Notes: generated by a model from the sequence alone, not told the origin. A stretch of DNA of 64,000 nucleotides from Hansschlegelia plantiphila (GCF_027922265.1 NZ_BSFI01000004.1:310001-374000), one strand, 5' to 3'. Positions 8,095 to 16,979 are shown, counted from the stretch's first letter. Made by a program: numbers and translations.

Positions 8095-8988
8095 CTACTC
8101 GGCGGCCAGCCGCGAGCCGCCGAGCGCCGCGAACGGCGCCGTCGCGATCTGCTCGACGAAGCGCGAGAGATTGGCCTGCAGGGTTGCGAAGCCCGCAGTC
8201 TTCGCATGGGTCTCCTCGTTCATGTAGAGCGCGCGGTTCACCTCGATCTGCAGCGCGTGGAAGCCGCTCGCCGGCGCGCCGTAATGCTCGGTGATGTAGC
8301 CGCCGGCGTAAGGCCTGTTGCGGACCACGACGAAGCCGAGGTCGCGCAGCGCCTGTTCGGCGAAATCGACGATCGCCGGCGAGCAGCTCGAGCCGTAGCG
8401 GTCGCCGAGCACCACGTCGGCGCGCGGCCGGTCGTCCCGAACGAGCCCGATGGACGGCATCGAGTGGCAGTCGATCAACACGGCGACCCCGTGCAGCCGG
8501 TGCGCGCGGGTGATCAGCCGCCGCAGCGTGCGGTGATAGGGCTTGTAAATGCACTCGATGCGGTCGAGCGCCTCCGCCACCGGCAGCCGGCCGCCATAGA
8601 TCTCCTGCGCCTCGCCGACGATCCGCGCGATGGTGCCCAGTCCCCCGGCGACCCTGAGCGAGCGGGTGTTGGCGAAGGGCGGCAGACGCCCCTCGAACAT
8701 GCGCGGGTCGAGCTCGTAGGGCTCGCGGTTGACGTCGAGGAAGGCGCGCGGGAAATGCGCGCGCATCAGCGGCGCGCCGCTCAGCGGGGCCGCGGCGAAC
8801 AGTTCGTCGACATAGGCGTCCTCGGAGCGCCGCAAAGCCCGCGCGTCGAGCCGCGACGCGGCGAGGAAGCTCTCGGAATAGCGCGCTCCCGAATGCGGCG
8901 AGTTGAACGTCGCCGCGGCGGGATTGCCGCGCGGCTCGACGACCTCGAAAGCCGCTTCGTTCGTGTCCCTATCGTCCAACCACGACAC
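8095..8988 (-). CDS. hutG: N-formylglutamate amidohydrolase family protein
   Basis: A 297-residue Zn-dependent amidohydrolase (PF05013 type). It is expected to hydrolyse N-formylglutamate to formate and glutamate, the end of one histidine degradation route. It shows SPHSGARYSESF near residue 30, FLDVNREPYELDPRMFEG, VLIDCHSMPS, and EHYGAPASGFHALQIEVNR. The start is GTG at 8988, but the GGGAAG upstream is almost adjacent, so a TTG nine bases downstream is equally plausible. No other hut gene lies nearby, so the gene name rests on the family only. It is divergent from cpdR, a conserved rhizobial arrangement. Confidence 0.85.
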   Translation of the reverse strand: MSWLDDRDTNEAAFEVVEPRGNPAAATFNSPHSGARYSESFLAASRLDARALRRSEDAYVDELFAAAPLSGAPLMRAHFPRAFLDVNREPYELDPRMFEGRLPPFANTRSLRVAGGLGTIARIVGEAQEIYGGRLPVAEALDRIECIYKPYHRTLRRLITRAHRLHGVAVLIDCHSMPSIGLVRDDRPRADVVLGDRYGSSCSPAIVDFAEQALRDLGFVVVRNRPYAGGYITEHYGAPASGFHALQIEVNRALYMNEETHAKTAGFATLQANLSRFVEQIATAPFAALGGSRLAAE

Positions 8989-9145
8989 CTTCCCGCAAAG
9001 GCGTTATCCCTGCCGCGAACCCGATTGTTGCCCGCCTGCAAGCCTCGTGTCCATCGCCGCCGCGGCGGAAACGATCTGTTTACCAAAGCGCCGCCTTATG
9101 GAATGAATCTCAGTCGTCGCGCGACCAGCCAGGCTTCCCGGACCC

Positions 9146-9514
9146 GTGATCCCCACCTCAAAAATCCTCCTCGCCGAAGACGACGACGACATGCGTCGCT
9201 TCCTCGTGCGCGCGCTCGAAAATGCGGGCCACACCGTGGTCTCCTTCGACAACGGGCTTTCCGCCTATCACAGGTTGCGCGAAGAGCCGTTCGAACTGCT
9301 TCTGACGGATATCGTGATGCCGGAGATGGACGGCATAGAGCTCGCGCGGCGCGCGACCCAGCTCGATCCCGACATCAAGGTGATGTTCATCACGGGCTTC
9401 GCCGCCGTCGCGCTGAACCCTGATTCGCAGACCCCCAAGGACGCTAAGATCCTGTCAAAGCCGTTCCACCTGCGCGAGCTGGTGACTGAAGTCGACAAGC
9501 TGCTGGCGGCCTGA
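9146..9514 (+). CDS. cpdR: Single-domain response regulator CpdR
   Basis: A 122-residue stand-alone receiver domain. CpdR is phosphorylated through CckA-ChpT. Unphosphorylated, it acts as a ClpXP adaptor that controls destruction of CtrA-linked substrates. The acidic pocket is in LLAEDDDDMRRF, the phosphoacceptor is D55 in LLLTDIVMPEMDG, the switch Thr is in MFITGFAAVALNP, and the conserved Lys is in LSKPFHLRELV. The sequence DDDDMRRFL and the context (hutG-like gene divergent, tRNA-Val downstream) match rhizobial CpdR1. The start codon is GTG. Confidence 0.92.
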   Translation: MIPTSKILLAEDDDDMRRFLVRALENAGHTVVSFDNGLSAYHRLREEPFELLLTDIVMPEMDGIELARRATQLDPDIKVMFITGFAAVALNPDSQTPKDAKILSKPFHLRELVTEVDKLLAA

Positions 9515-9556
9515 GCGATCCCGCAGCTGACGGCCCGCGACCTCGTTCCGCCGGCT

Positions 9557-9721
9557 TTGCTGGTCGCGGCGCTGCTGGCCTGGGCCACGGGCGCGCTCGA
9601 CCGGATCGGCCTCGAGGGGGCGGGCGAAGGGCTCGGAATCGGCGCCGCGGTCTGCGCGCCGCTCTGGCTGCTCAGCCTCTATCGCCGCAGCCGCGGCGGC
9701 CGCCGGAACGGCGAGCCCTGA
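9557..9721 (+). CDS. Candidate small membrane protein after cpdR, start uncertain
   Basis: The same reading frame as cpdR stays open from directly after its stop to 9721. Nearly every third codon position is G or C, as in the real genes here. The predicted peptide has a hydrophobic segment (LLVAALLAWATGAL), a second one (GIGAAVCAPLWLLSLY) and a basic tail. No ATG or GTG exists in this frame. The only conventional start is the TTG at 9557, without a good ribosome site. A CTG upstream near 9527 is the alternative. It could also be an eroded extension of cpdR. Confidence 0.35.
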   Translation: MLVAALLAWATGALDRIGLEGAGEGLGIGAAVCAPLWLLSLYRRSRGGRRNGEP

Positions 9722-9834
9722 TAGGCCGCCGCGCTTGCCAGCCGTCCGGCTATCCGATATAGCCGCGCACTCTTCGGGGGCTGTCCCGCAGCCTCCCGAT
9801 CACTGAAAATGCGCGGGCCTCAAGCCTTCGCTAC

Positions 9835-9909
9835 GGGCGTGTAGCTCAGCGGGAGAGCACTACCTTGACATGGTAGGGGTCACAGGTTCGATCCCTGTCA
9901 CGCCCACCA
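9835..9909 (+). tRNA. tRNA-Val (anticodon GAC)
   Basis: The 75-base sequence folds as a cloverleaf with acceptor arms GGGCGTG and CACGCCC and an encoded ACCA end. The D-arm is AGCTCAGCGGGAGAGC, the anticodon stem CTACC/GGTAG carries loop TTGACAT (anticodon GAC), and the T-arm loop is GTTCGATC. It decodes GUC and GUU valine codons. Confidence 0.97.
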
Positions 9910-9919
9910 CTCATTCTTC

Positions 9920-9957
9920 AGGGGTTTCCGGATTTTCCGGAGACCCCTTTTTCTTTT
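9920..9957 (+). terminator. Intrinsic terminator of tRNA-Val
   Basis: AGGGGTTTCCGG pairs with CCGGAGACCCCT across a five-base loop (12 bp, one G-U pair), followed by a T-rich tail. It starts 11 bases after the tRNA. A near copy of the whole element lies at 31090-31126. Confidence 0.9.
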
Positions 9958-10369
9958 GGCGCCGAAGAGGCCGCGAAAACCCGTCGTCAGCCGGCCGCGC
10001 CTGCCGCCGGACCTCGGGATGACGACGGCCGTGGACGTCCAGCAGGACTTGGGCGACACGCCGAAGCGCCCTGCGGCGTCCGTGATCGGCGCGCCGCGCC
10101 GCATCGCCAAGAGTCCGCTCGCCGCGCCAGTGCGCGAGATGCCGAATCGGATGGGCGGCGGGCCCGGACTCGGCCGCCTTCGCGAGTGGTCCGCGCGGCG
10201 CGCCGGGCGTTTTCTTCGCCGTTCCGAGATTAACGCTGCGCGTAGCGGATACGGCTCTCTCGCGCGCTTTGCCCTTTCATCTTCGGCCCGACGCGCAATA
10301 TGCCTCGTCACGAATGAACGCCGTCGGATGCGCTTGCGCGACCTCCCGATGGCTGACCAAAGGTGTGTC
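9958..10369. other. Intergenic region without a supported gene
   Basis: Long frames cross this 412-base stretch on both strands. Their translations are rich in Arg, Pro and Ser and show no domain, and no ribosome site precedes a start. It should contain the promoter of the Gly/His-rich secreted protein gene. I see no other structure. Confidence 0.5.
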
Positions 10370-10765
10370 ATGAACAAGCTTTCCAACCTTATCCTCGCCG
10401 GCGCCTGCTCGCTCGGAATGGCGTTCAGCGCTATCCCGGCCGAAGCGGCCTCCGGCGCTCCCGCGACGATAGCCGGCGTTCCGATGGATCAGATCCAGAC
10501 GGTCGATCACCGGCGCGGCGGCGGTCGCGGCGGCCATGGCGGTTGGGGAAACCATGGCGGCGGCCGCCACCACGGCGGCTGGGGCGGAGATCGCCATCGC
10601 GGCTATTACGGTCGCGGCTATGGCGGACATCACCGCAGCCACACCGGCCGCTATGTCGCCGCCGGCGTCCTCGGTCTGGCCGCAGGCGCAGCGATCGCGG
10701 GCAGCAACCGCGGCCATAACTGCCGGTACGTTCGGAATGGTCGGGCTTACTATCGTCCCTGCTGA
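10370..10765 (+). CDS. Gly/His/Arg-rich secreted protein of unknown function
   Basis: A 131-residue protein beginning MNKLSNLILAGACSLGMAFS, a clear Sec signal peptide with likely cleavage after AEA. The mature part has a low-complexity stretch of Gly, His, Arg, Trp and Tyr (about residues 46-88), then one hydrophobic Gly/Ala segment (VAAGVLGLAAGAAIAG). The tail, NCRYVRNGRAYYRPC, carries two cysteines that could form a disulfide. His and Gly enrichment could bind metals, but that is inference. The layout loosely resembles rhizobial BA14K-like envelope proteins, without the diagnostic motif. Confidence 0.65.
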   Translation: MNKLSNLILAGACSLGMAFSAIPAEAASGAPATIAGVPMDQIQTVDHRRGGGRGGHGGWGNHGGGRHHGGWGGDRHRGYYGRGYGGHHRSHTGRYVAAGVLGLAAGAAIAGSNRGHNCRYVRNGRAYYRPC

Positions 10766-10783
10766 TATCTGGCGAAGGACCCT

Positions 10784-10812
10784 GCGCCGCTCGATCCCGG
10801 ATCGGGCGGCGC
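10784..10812 (+). terminator. Hairpin after the Gly/His-rich gene, weak terminator
   Basis: GCGCCGCTCGAT and ATCGGGCGGCGC form a long stem with one G-U pair about 20 bases past the stop at 10765. There is no strong U tract, so intrinsic termination is uncertain. Confidence 0.35.
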
Positions 10813-10928
10813 CTTCTGTCCGGGCCTCGCGCCTCACGTCCATCGTGAGATGCGCGGCTCAGGCGCACGGCTGAATAGGTCGTCGCGAAGCTGCGGCGGG
10901 TCGAGGTGACGGCGCGGCCTCCACGGCG

Positions 10929-11717
10929 CTATTCGGGGACGCCCGCGAAGGTGGCCGCCGCGGATGTCTTCCGCAGATGGTGGAGGGGCACGATCGCGAA
11001 GGCGGAGGGGTCCTCTCCCGTGAGCGCGACGCGCCGCACCGGGACGCCATACATGCGCGCGAGATTGGTCTCGTCGACGACCGTTTCCGCGGGGCCTTCG
11101 ACATGGATGCCGTCCGGAAACAGCAGCAGAGCCCGGTGGGCGACGGCGAGCGCGTGCTCGGGATGGTGCGTCGTGAACAGGATCGAGAGCCTTCGCTCGC
11201 GCGAGAGCCTGCCCATCAGACGCAGCACGACCCCCTGATTGGCGAGATCCAGCGCCGAGGTCGGTTCGTCGAGGACGAGCGTTGCCGGATCGCTGGCGAG
11301 CGCGCGGGCGAGCAGCACGAGTTGTCGCTGACCACCGCTGAGCCGATCGTAGCGCTGCCCGGCGATCGAGGAGAGGCCGACCTCATCGAGACACTCCTGG
11401 GCGCGCGCCGTATCCCTGCGAGCTGGAGCCTCGAAGCGCCCGAGGAAACGGCTGCGGCCGAGCAGGACCATGTCCAGAGCCGTGAGGCCCTGATCGGCGG
11501 CCAACGCCTGCGGAACATAGCCGACCGCATCTGACCCGATCCGTTCGCCCTCCCGCGGCGCCAGCGTGCCGCACAGGACGCGCAGCAGCGTCGTCTTGCC
11601 CGTTCCGTTAGGACCGAGGATCGCGGTGATCTGCGACTGCGCCGGGGCGAGGGAGAGGCGCCGGAACAGCCAGCGCGAGGGCTGGAACGAGTGGCCTACG
11701 TCCCGAAGCGCGATCAT
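10929..11717 (-). CDS. FecE-type ABC transporter ATP-binding protein
   Basis: The 262-residue ATPase of a FecBCD/BtuCD-type importer for metal chelates, cobalamin or similar ligands. The Walker A is GPNGTGKTTLL, the Q-loop region is VGYVPQALAADQ, the signature is RLSGGQRQLVLLARAL, and the Walker B is LVLDEPTSALD, followed by a switch His in FTTHHPEHAL. Its ATG overlaps the stop of the permease gene by one base (TGATG), so the two are translationally coupled. It is the last gene of the minus-strand substrate-binding protein, permease, ATPase operon. Confidence 0.9.
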   Translation of the reverse strand: MIALRDVGHSFQPSRWLFRRLSLAPAQSQITAILGPNGTGKTTLLRVLCGTLAPREGERIGSDAVGYVPQALAADQGLTALDMVLLGRSRFLGRFEAPARRDTARAQECLDEVGLSSIAGQRYDRLSGGQRQLVLLARALASDPATLVLDEPTSALDLANQGVVLRLMGRLSRERRLSILFTTHHPEHALAVAHRALLLFPDGIHVEGPAETVVDETNLARMYGVPVRRVALTGEDPSAFAIVPLHHLRKTSAAATFAGVPE

Positions 11718-12772
11718 CACGCCGCGCCCGCCGCGTTCCGGCGCAGCAGATAGGCGAAGACCGGAGTGCCGACGATCGCCGTGACGATGCCGACCGGGAT
11801 CTCCGCGGGCGTCAAGTCGCGCGCCAGCGTGTCCGCGATCACGAGGAAGGTCGCCCCCATCAGGGCGGCGACGGGCAGCAGACGGCGATGGTCGGCTCCC
11901 ACGATCATTCGGGCGAGATTCGGAATGACGAGCCCCACCCAGCCGATCGTGCCGCTGACGGCGACCTGAGCGGATATCGCGAGGCAGGCGGCCGCGAGCA
12001 GCACCAGCCGGTCGCGGACCGGATCCACGCCCAGCGTGCGCGCCTCCTCGTCGCCGAGGGCGAGCACGTTGACGCGCCAGCGCATGCCCAGCATCACGAT
12101 CCCGGCCAGCGCGGTGCACCCGACGACCAGGCCGAGCTTGGGCCAGGTCGCGGAGGCGAAGCTGCCGAGCAGCCAGAACACGACGCCGGGCAGCTTGGTC
12201 TCGGGATCGGCGACATAAGTCACGAGGCCGACCAGCGCGCCGCAGAAGGCGCTCACCACCACTCCTGCAAGCACGAGCGTGAGAACCGGCGAGAGGCCGT
12301 CGCTGCGGTGGATGGCGAGCACGGCGGCGAGCGCCAGCGCGGCCCCTGCGAAGGCGCCGAACTGGACGCTCAGGCCGAAGTCGAGGAACAGGATCGCGGT
12401 CACTCCGCCGAGCGCGGCTCCGGACGCGGCGCCGATCGTCTGCGGGCCGACGAGCGGATTGCGGAAAAGTCCCTGCAGAACCGCGCCGCTCAGCGAGAGA
12501 CCGGCGCCGGCGGCCGCCGCCGTCAGCACGCGTGGCAGCCGCACGACCTCGACCACGATCCGCTCCGTCGGAGACCAGACCGGCGAGACCTCGGCGATCC
12601 GCGCCGCCAGGATCGCGAGCACATGGTCGATCGGCACCGGATAGCGTCCGGCCGTCACGGACCAGAGAAGCGCCGCAATCAGCGCCGCGAACAACGCGAC
12701 GACGAGGGTCGCCTGCCGCGTCCCGCCGACCGCCGGCGCGGTCCCTCCGGAGACGAGCCCGCCTTGGCTCAT
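11717..12772 (-). CDS. FecCD-family ABC transporter permease
   Basis: A 351-residue inner-membrane permease with about nine or ten hydrophobic helices. FecCD signatures are visible: RLPRVLTAAAAGAGLSLSGA, LQGLFRNPLVGPQTIGAASG, WLLGSFASATW, LGDEEARTLGVDP, and GTIGWVGLVIPNLAR with GADHRRLLPVAALMGA after it. It overlaps the substrate-binding protein gene upstream by four bases and the ATPase gene downstream by one base. Only one permease gene is present, so the transporter would use a homodimer, like BtuC. Confidence 0.93.
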   Translation of the reverse strand: MSQGGLVSGGTAPAVGGTRQATLVVALFAALIAALLWSVTAGRYPVPIDHVLAILAARIAEVSPVWSPTERIVVEVVRLPRVLTAAAAGAGLSLSGAVLQGLFRNPLVGPQTIGAASGAALGGVTAILFLDFGLSVQFGAFAGAALALAAVLAIHRSDGLSPVLTLVLAGVVVSAFCGALVGLVTYVADPETKLPGVVFWLLGSFASATWPKLGLVVGCTALAGIVMLGMRWRVNVLALGDEEARTLGVDPVRDRLVLLAAACLAISAQVAVSGTIGWVGLVIPNLARMIVGADHRRLLPVAALMGATFLVIADTLARDLTPAEIPVGIVTAIVGTPVFAYLLRRNAAGAA

Positions 12773-13908
12773 CGCGTCAAATACCGTTCGTAGCCGGCCG
12801 AGGTGCGATTTTCCTTCGCGAACAGGACGCCGTCGATCTCGTCGTCGCTCAGGGCGTGGCCGTAGAGGAAATCGAACCAGCCGCGCATCGCGCCGCGCAG
12901 ATCTTTCGCCGGACCTCCGGGATGGAGCAAACCGGCCAGCCAGATCCAGGTCAGGGCCGACTCCTGGCTAGGCGGATCCCAGCGATAGCCGCCGAGCGGC
13001 ATCCGGTAAACGCGCCGCGACCTGACGGCCTCGACGTCCTGCCAGCGGGGATCGGCGTAAAGATCGGCCGGCATGACCGTGTCGAAATTGCCGAGCAGAA
13101 CGACCTGCGGGTTCCAGGCGAGGATCTGCTCGATGTTGACCGTCGCGGACGACGGACCGCCAGCGGCGACGTTCGCGCCGCCCGTCAGCCGGATGTAGAA
13201 GTCGTTGTACGAGCCGCGACCCGAGGCGCGATAGGCGTCGGAGGCGCGGGCGAGATAGAGCACGCGCGGTCTGCGGGCGTCGTCGAGGCCGGCGAAAGCC
13301 GCCTTCATGCTCTCGAGTTCGCGGCCCTGCCGCTCGTTCAACTCGCGCGCCCGCGCCTCCTGGCCGGCGACGAGCCCCATCATCCCGATATAACCCGCCA
13401 TGTCTTCCTGCGAGCCATAGCGCATGCCGAGCGCCTTGAGGCCCACGCGCTCCAGCGAGGCCAGCGCGTCGTCGCCGGCGGCCGCCCATGCGAAGACGGC
13501 GTCGGGGCGCAGCGCCAGAATGCTCTCGACGTTTGGCGCGGTTCCCGCCCCCAGGGTGATGTTCGTCGCGATGCGCGCGTAGCCCGGGAACAGCTTGCCG
13601 AGGACGCCGTCCCGCATTGCCGCCGCGGAGGCCGCGTTCATGCCCGCGACGCCGCGCTCGCCTCTGTTGATGGCGATATAGGTTGAGGCGGCCGGCATGG
13701 GCAGGAAAACGGCGCGTTCGGCCGGCTTTTCGAAGATGAAGCTTGCGCCGCGTTGGTCGGTCACTTCGACCGCGCGCGCGGGAACGCTCGCCGCTGCTGC
13801 GAGCGCGAGCGCGAGGGCGAACCGGCGGGGCGGCCGCCTGCACGGCGTGGCCTCGATCGTGGGGCGTTTCAGCGCCGCCTGCAGGCCAAGCGTCATGTCG
13901 CGTGTCAT
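12769..13908 (-). CDS. Periplasmic substrate-binding protein of a FecB/TroA-type ABC importer
   Basis: A 379-residue binding protein with a basic N-terminus and hydrophobic core (RRFALALALAAAASVPARA), consistent with an export signal. The mature part begins VEVTDQRGASFIF, typical of iron-siderophore or cobalamin binding proteins. Later motifs are NVESILALRPDAVF, RVLYLARASDAYR, NIEQILAWNPQVVLLGN, and YRWDPPSQESALTWIWLA. The DPPSQES segment marks a subgroup whose ligand I cannot name. I start at the ATG at 13908. The ATG at 13896 is possible, and the frame is open further upstream. The ligand should match that of the divergent TonB-dependent receptor. Confidence 0.85.
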   Translation of the reverse strand: MTRDMTLGLQAALKRPTIEATPCRRPPRRFALALALAAAASVPARAVEVTDQRGASFIFEKPAERAVFLPMPAASTYIAINRGERGVAGMNAASAAAMRDGVLGKLFPGYARIATNITLGAGTAPNVESILALRPDAVFAWAAAGDDALASLERVGLKALGMRYGSQEDMAGYIGMMGLVAGQEARARELNERQGRELESMKAAFAGLDDARRPRVLYLARASDAYRASGRGSYNDFYIRLTGGANVAAGGPSSATVNIEQILAWNPQVVLLGNFDTVMPADLYADPRWQDVEAVRSRRVYRMPLGGYRWDPPSQESALTWIWLAGLLHPGGPAKDLRGAMRGWFDFLYGHALSDDEIDGVLFAKENRTSAGYERYLTR

Positions 13909-14107
13909 CCAGAAAGCCGGTCGCCATCGCGCGGCGACCGGAAGAAGCCGTTCTGTGTGAGTCCAATGTGCGCAAGTCCACAAGAGCGATAATGACGCAG
14001 CCAGCATGTTGTAATTATTCTAGTTAAATATACTTGGAATACGCTTGCTCTGTATATCGAGTATGCATAAGAAATCAGGCGCGTGATCGCCCCTGGAACA
14101 CTGTATT
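13909..14107. promoter_or_regulatory. AT-rich divergent promoter region of the uptake island
   Basis: This spacer between the binding-protein gene and the receptor gene drops well below the surrounding GC content from about 13995 onward (for example TGTTGTAATTATTC and AAATATTTTGATATT). It must hold promoters for both directions. I saw no clear Fur, Irr or RirA box and no cobalamin riboswitch motif, so the regulator is unknown. Confidence 0.5.
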
Positions 14108-16390
14108 ATGCACAACTGCACATTGAAATATTTTGATATTGCCGACGATCTGGCGAGGACGTCGTGTAAAGGTGACGGGCGTCGTGTGGTGATTTTGAGG
14201 TGTTCGGCCTCGTTGTTCGCTCTCACGACGGCTTTGTCGCTGCCCGGGCCGGCTCTGGCGCAGAGCGCGACGTCGGCCGAGACCGTCGAGCTTCCGGCGA
14301 TCGAAGTGTCGGGCGAGCGGAAGAGTGAGCGCGATTCTCTGCAGCCGCGCGGCGGCAGTCTTCCGCAGCCGCAGACTCTCAATCGCCAGATCACGCAGAG
14401 CGCCACCGTGGTCGACCGGGCCCAGATTGAGCAGACGTCTCCAACCGGCCTGCTCGACATCCTCGCCACGGTGCCCGGAATCTCGGTGGCGCGGGCGGGA
14501 GGCATCGGCGGCCAGATTTATCTGCGGGGGTTCAGCTCGAACAATTTTCGCTCGCCGCTCTTTGTGGACGGCCAGCGCTTCCGCGGCCGCAACACCCTGC
14601 AGCTCAACTATTTCTCGCCCGGTGAGATCGAGCGGGTCGAGGTGATCCGAGGGCCTGCCTCCGTGCTCTACGGCAGCGAGGCGCTGACCGGTCTCGTCAA
14701 TATCGTGACCCGCACTCCCAGCGGCGATCCGAGCGGCCCCTTCCGGATCACGCATGGCGGCTCTTCGGCCAGCTTCGGCACCGCCGCAAAATCGGTGGCG
14801 ACGGACAACTGGATCGAGGGCGCGGGCGGCGGCTTCGACTATCTTGCGAGCGTCAGCGGCCGCTGGGGCGACGATTACCACACGCCGCTCGGCAAGGCGC
14901 CCAACAGCGACTACAAGAGCCTCGGCGGCAGCCTGAAGCTGGGATACACGCCCACCGCCGGACAGCGGTTCGAACTCGCGTTGCGCCACTACACCGAGGA
15001 GGACGGCCGCGCCGGCGGCGTCGGCGGGGCTCCCGGAGCGCCCTACCTGAAAGTCAGGCAGAGCCCGAACGACGTCACGATGGGCCGGCTGTCCTACACC
15101 GGCGAATTCGACGGGCCGGTCAAGAAGGTCGAGGCGTCAGTCTACGCAAACTACTACGACACCACGCTCAAGACGAACAGCAACACGATCAACGCCGATG
15201 GGATCACGACGCGCCACGTCTCTTCCGGAAGTCATGTCATCGGCCCGCTCGTGTTCGGCGGCCGCGCGGTTGGAACGATCCCGTGGAGCTTCGGAATCGG
15301 CGACGTCAAGACGCTGATTGGCGTCGACGCCTTCAAAGAAAATCGCCCGGGGTCCAAGGGTTGGTCACGCGTAACCACGTTTGATCCGGGGACCGGCGCG
15401 ACGACCGGCGTCACCTTCTCGGGCAAGGCCAAGAACGGGCCGGATACGACGCAGGCCAACGCCGGCGTCTTCATGCTGAACGAATGGACGCCCGTGGAGC
15501 CGCTGACGCTCTCCGCTGGCCTGCGCTACGACTGGTTCCACACCACGTCCGAACTCTCGCCGCTGCCGGCTTCGGTCCGGCCCGCCTTCGTCGGCAACAA
15601 CACGACCGACGGCCACGCGCCGACTGGAAGCATAGGCGCTGTATTCCGTATCCTACCCAACGTCGATCTTCTCGCCAGCGTGGCGACATCCTTCAGAGAG
15701 CCGACGAACTCCGAGATGTACGCCTTTTCGGCGACGACGATTCCCAATCCTTCGCTGAAGCCCGAGAAGGGTTTGACCTATGAAGGCGGCGTCCGCTTCC
15801 ACACCGACGACGCGGAACTGAAGGTCACGGCGTTCGACAGCCATTACAGGAACTTTCTCCAGACCATCGCGGTCAGTTACAATGGAGTCTCGGGCTTCAC
15901 CCAAAGCCAGAACATCGGCAAGGCGGAAGTCAGGGGCATCGAGGCCGAGGGAACCTGGCAGGCGACCCGGACCATCAACCTCTTCGCCTCGCTTACCTAT
16001 TTGCACGGCGACAACAAGACTGCCGGCACGCCGCTTCCATTCCTTGCGCCTTGGCGCGGCCGGGTCGGCGCGCAGTACGCCGCGCCCGACGCGTCCTATT
16101 CGGTCATGGCGGTGGTCGACTGGGCGACGCGCAAAACACGCATCGTCCCCGCTCAGGAATTCGAAACGGCAGGCTATGCGGTTCCGAAGGTATATACGAC
16201 GCTGAATCTCGGAAATATCGTCTCCCCGCAGCTCGGAGACACCAAGCTTATCCTCGGCGTGGAAAATGTATTCGATAAAAAATACGCCGATGCATCGACA
16301 TTCGTGAACGTAGCCTATGATCGGAGCCTGACCAATCCGCTGATCGAGGTCGGCAGGAACTTCACCTTCAAGCTGCAGCACACGTTTTGA
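14108..16390 (+). CDS. TonB-dependent outer-membrane receptor
   Basis: A 760-residue ligand-gated outer-membrane porin. After a hydrophobic signal segment (ASLFALTTALSLPGPALAQ), a TonB-box-like ELPAIEVSGER precedes the plug domain. The plug carries VVDRAQIEQTSPTGLLDIL, GQIYLRGFSSNNFRSPLFVD, and RVEVIRGPASVLYGSEALTG. The beta-barrel follows, with FREPTNSEMYAF, NPSLKPEKGLTYEGG, and KLILGVENVFDKKYAD, and ends in a terminal Phe. The ATG at 14108 leaves a long N-terminal extension. GTG at 14186 or 14189, behind AAAGGTG, would give a more normal signal peptide. It is divergent from a FecBCD operon and followed by three coupled unknown genes. Its ligand is unknown. Confidence 0.92.
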   Translation: MHNCTLKYFDIADDLARTSCKGDGRRVVILRCSASLFALTTALSLPGPALAQSATSAETVELPAIEVSGERKSERDSLQPRGGSLPQPQTLNRQITQSATVVDRAQIEQTSPTGLLDILATVPGISVARAGGIGGQIYLRGFSSNNFRSPLFVDGQRFRGRNTLQLNYFSPGEIERVEVIRGPASVLYGSEALTGLVNIVTRTPSGDPSGPFRITHGGSSASFGTAAKSVATDNWIEGAGGGFDYLASVSGRWGDDYHTPLGKAPNSDYKSLGGSLKLGYTPTAGQRFELALRHYTEEDGRAGGVGGAPGAPYLKVRQSPNDVTMGRLSYTGEFDGPVKKVEASVYANYYDTTLKTNSNTINADGITTRHVSSGSHVIGPLVFGGRAVGTIPWSFGIGDVKTLIGVDAFKENRPGSKGWSRVTTFDPGTGATTGVTFSGKAKNGPDTTQANAGVFMLNEWTPVEPLTLSAGLRYDWFHTTSELSPLPASVRPAFVGNNTTDGHAPTGSIGAVFRILPNVDLLASVATSFREPTNSEMYAFSATTIPNPSLKPEKGLTYEGGVRFHTDDAELKVTAFDSHYRNFLQTIAVSYNGVSGFTQSQNIGKAEVRGIEAEGTWQATRTINLFASLTYLHGDNKTAGTPLPFLAPWRGRVGAQYAAPDASYSVMAVVDWATRKTRIVPAQEFETAGYAVPKVYTTLNLGNIVSPQLGDTKLILGVENVFDKKYADASTFVNVAYDRSLTNPLIEVGRNFTFKLQHTF

Positions 16391-16445
16391 CGAGCCGACG
16401 GTCCGGCTGCCGGAACGGAACCCCGCCCGCCTGGAGAAACGACAG

Positions 16446-16979
16446 GTGACGACGTTCCCGCCGGTCAGCTCCGTTATCACGATCCAGGGCGAGGAGGAGC
16501 CGATCGCAATCGGCTTCTCGGCGGTGGCCGCCTATCACGGTCAGGCAGCGCTCGCGATGCTCGCCGTGACGTTCCAGGCCCTGAAGACGGCGATCGCCCT
16601 GCTGTCGCCTGAAGCGCCGCCGCGCCGCGACGATATTTCGATCGTCAGCGGCCATCCCGGACCGGGGGTGCGCGACGCGTTTGAATTCGTCGCGCGGGCC
16701 GTGACGCGCGGCGCTTATGCGGTCGACCGTTCGCTGCCGGAGGCGCGGCTCGCGCCGGGCTTCGATATCTCCTACAGCTTCCGCATCACGATCGGCGGCA
16801 GAACGGCCGAGCTCGCCCTCCGGTCCGACGCTCTGCCGGAGCGCTTCTTCTCCCTCAACTTCACGCCCGACCGCAGCACAGACGAAAACGCTGAACTGAG
16901 CCGGCTGAAACGCGCCATCGCGGCCGACGTTCTCGCCGGGCCGGCCCACGCTCTCTTCGACGTCAGGATCGTGTCCTGA
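16446..16979 (+). CDS. Conserved hypothetical protein, possibly FmdE-like
   Basis: A 177-residue cytosolic protein without a signal peptide. The segments GFSAVAAYHGQAALAML and ISIVSGHPGPGVRDAFEFV recall the FmdE fold (PF02663), which has an HG motif near the N-terminus and a later conserved Gly/Asp region. The match is weak and the usual cysteines are absent. FmdE was named from a formylmethanofuran dehydrogenase operon and its role is unsettled. The start is GTG, ten bases after GGAG and 55 bases after the receptor stop. The stop overlaps the next gene, so this is the first member of a coupled trio. Confidence 0.6.
   Translation: MTTFPPVSSVITIQGEEEPIAIGFSAVAAYHGQAALAMLAVTFQALKTAIALLSPEAPPRRDDISIVSGHPGPGVRDAFEFVARAVTRGAYAVDRSLPEARLAPGFDISYSFRITIGGRTAELALRSDALPERFFSLNFTPDRSTDENAELSRLKRAIAADVLAGPAHALFDVRIVS

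Noticed and set aside
9956-10369. Upstream extension of the Gly/His-rich secreted protein by 138 codons
   Set aside because: It would bury an excellent signal peptide inside the protein, and the extension has no domain or ribosome site.
9835-10369. Integration site of a mobile element at the 3' end of tRNA-Val
   Set aside because: No integrase follows, no direct repeat of the tRNA 3' end was seen downstream, and the normal terminator follows the tRNA directly.
13990-14107. Fur, Irr or cobalamin-riboswitch control of the TonB receptor
   Set aside because: The region is AT-rich, but I found no match to a Fur or ICE box and none of the conserved B12-box sequences.
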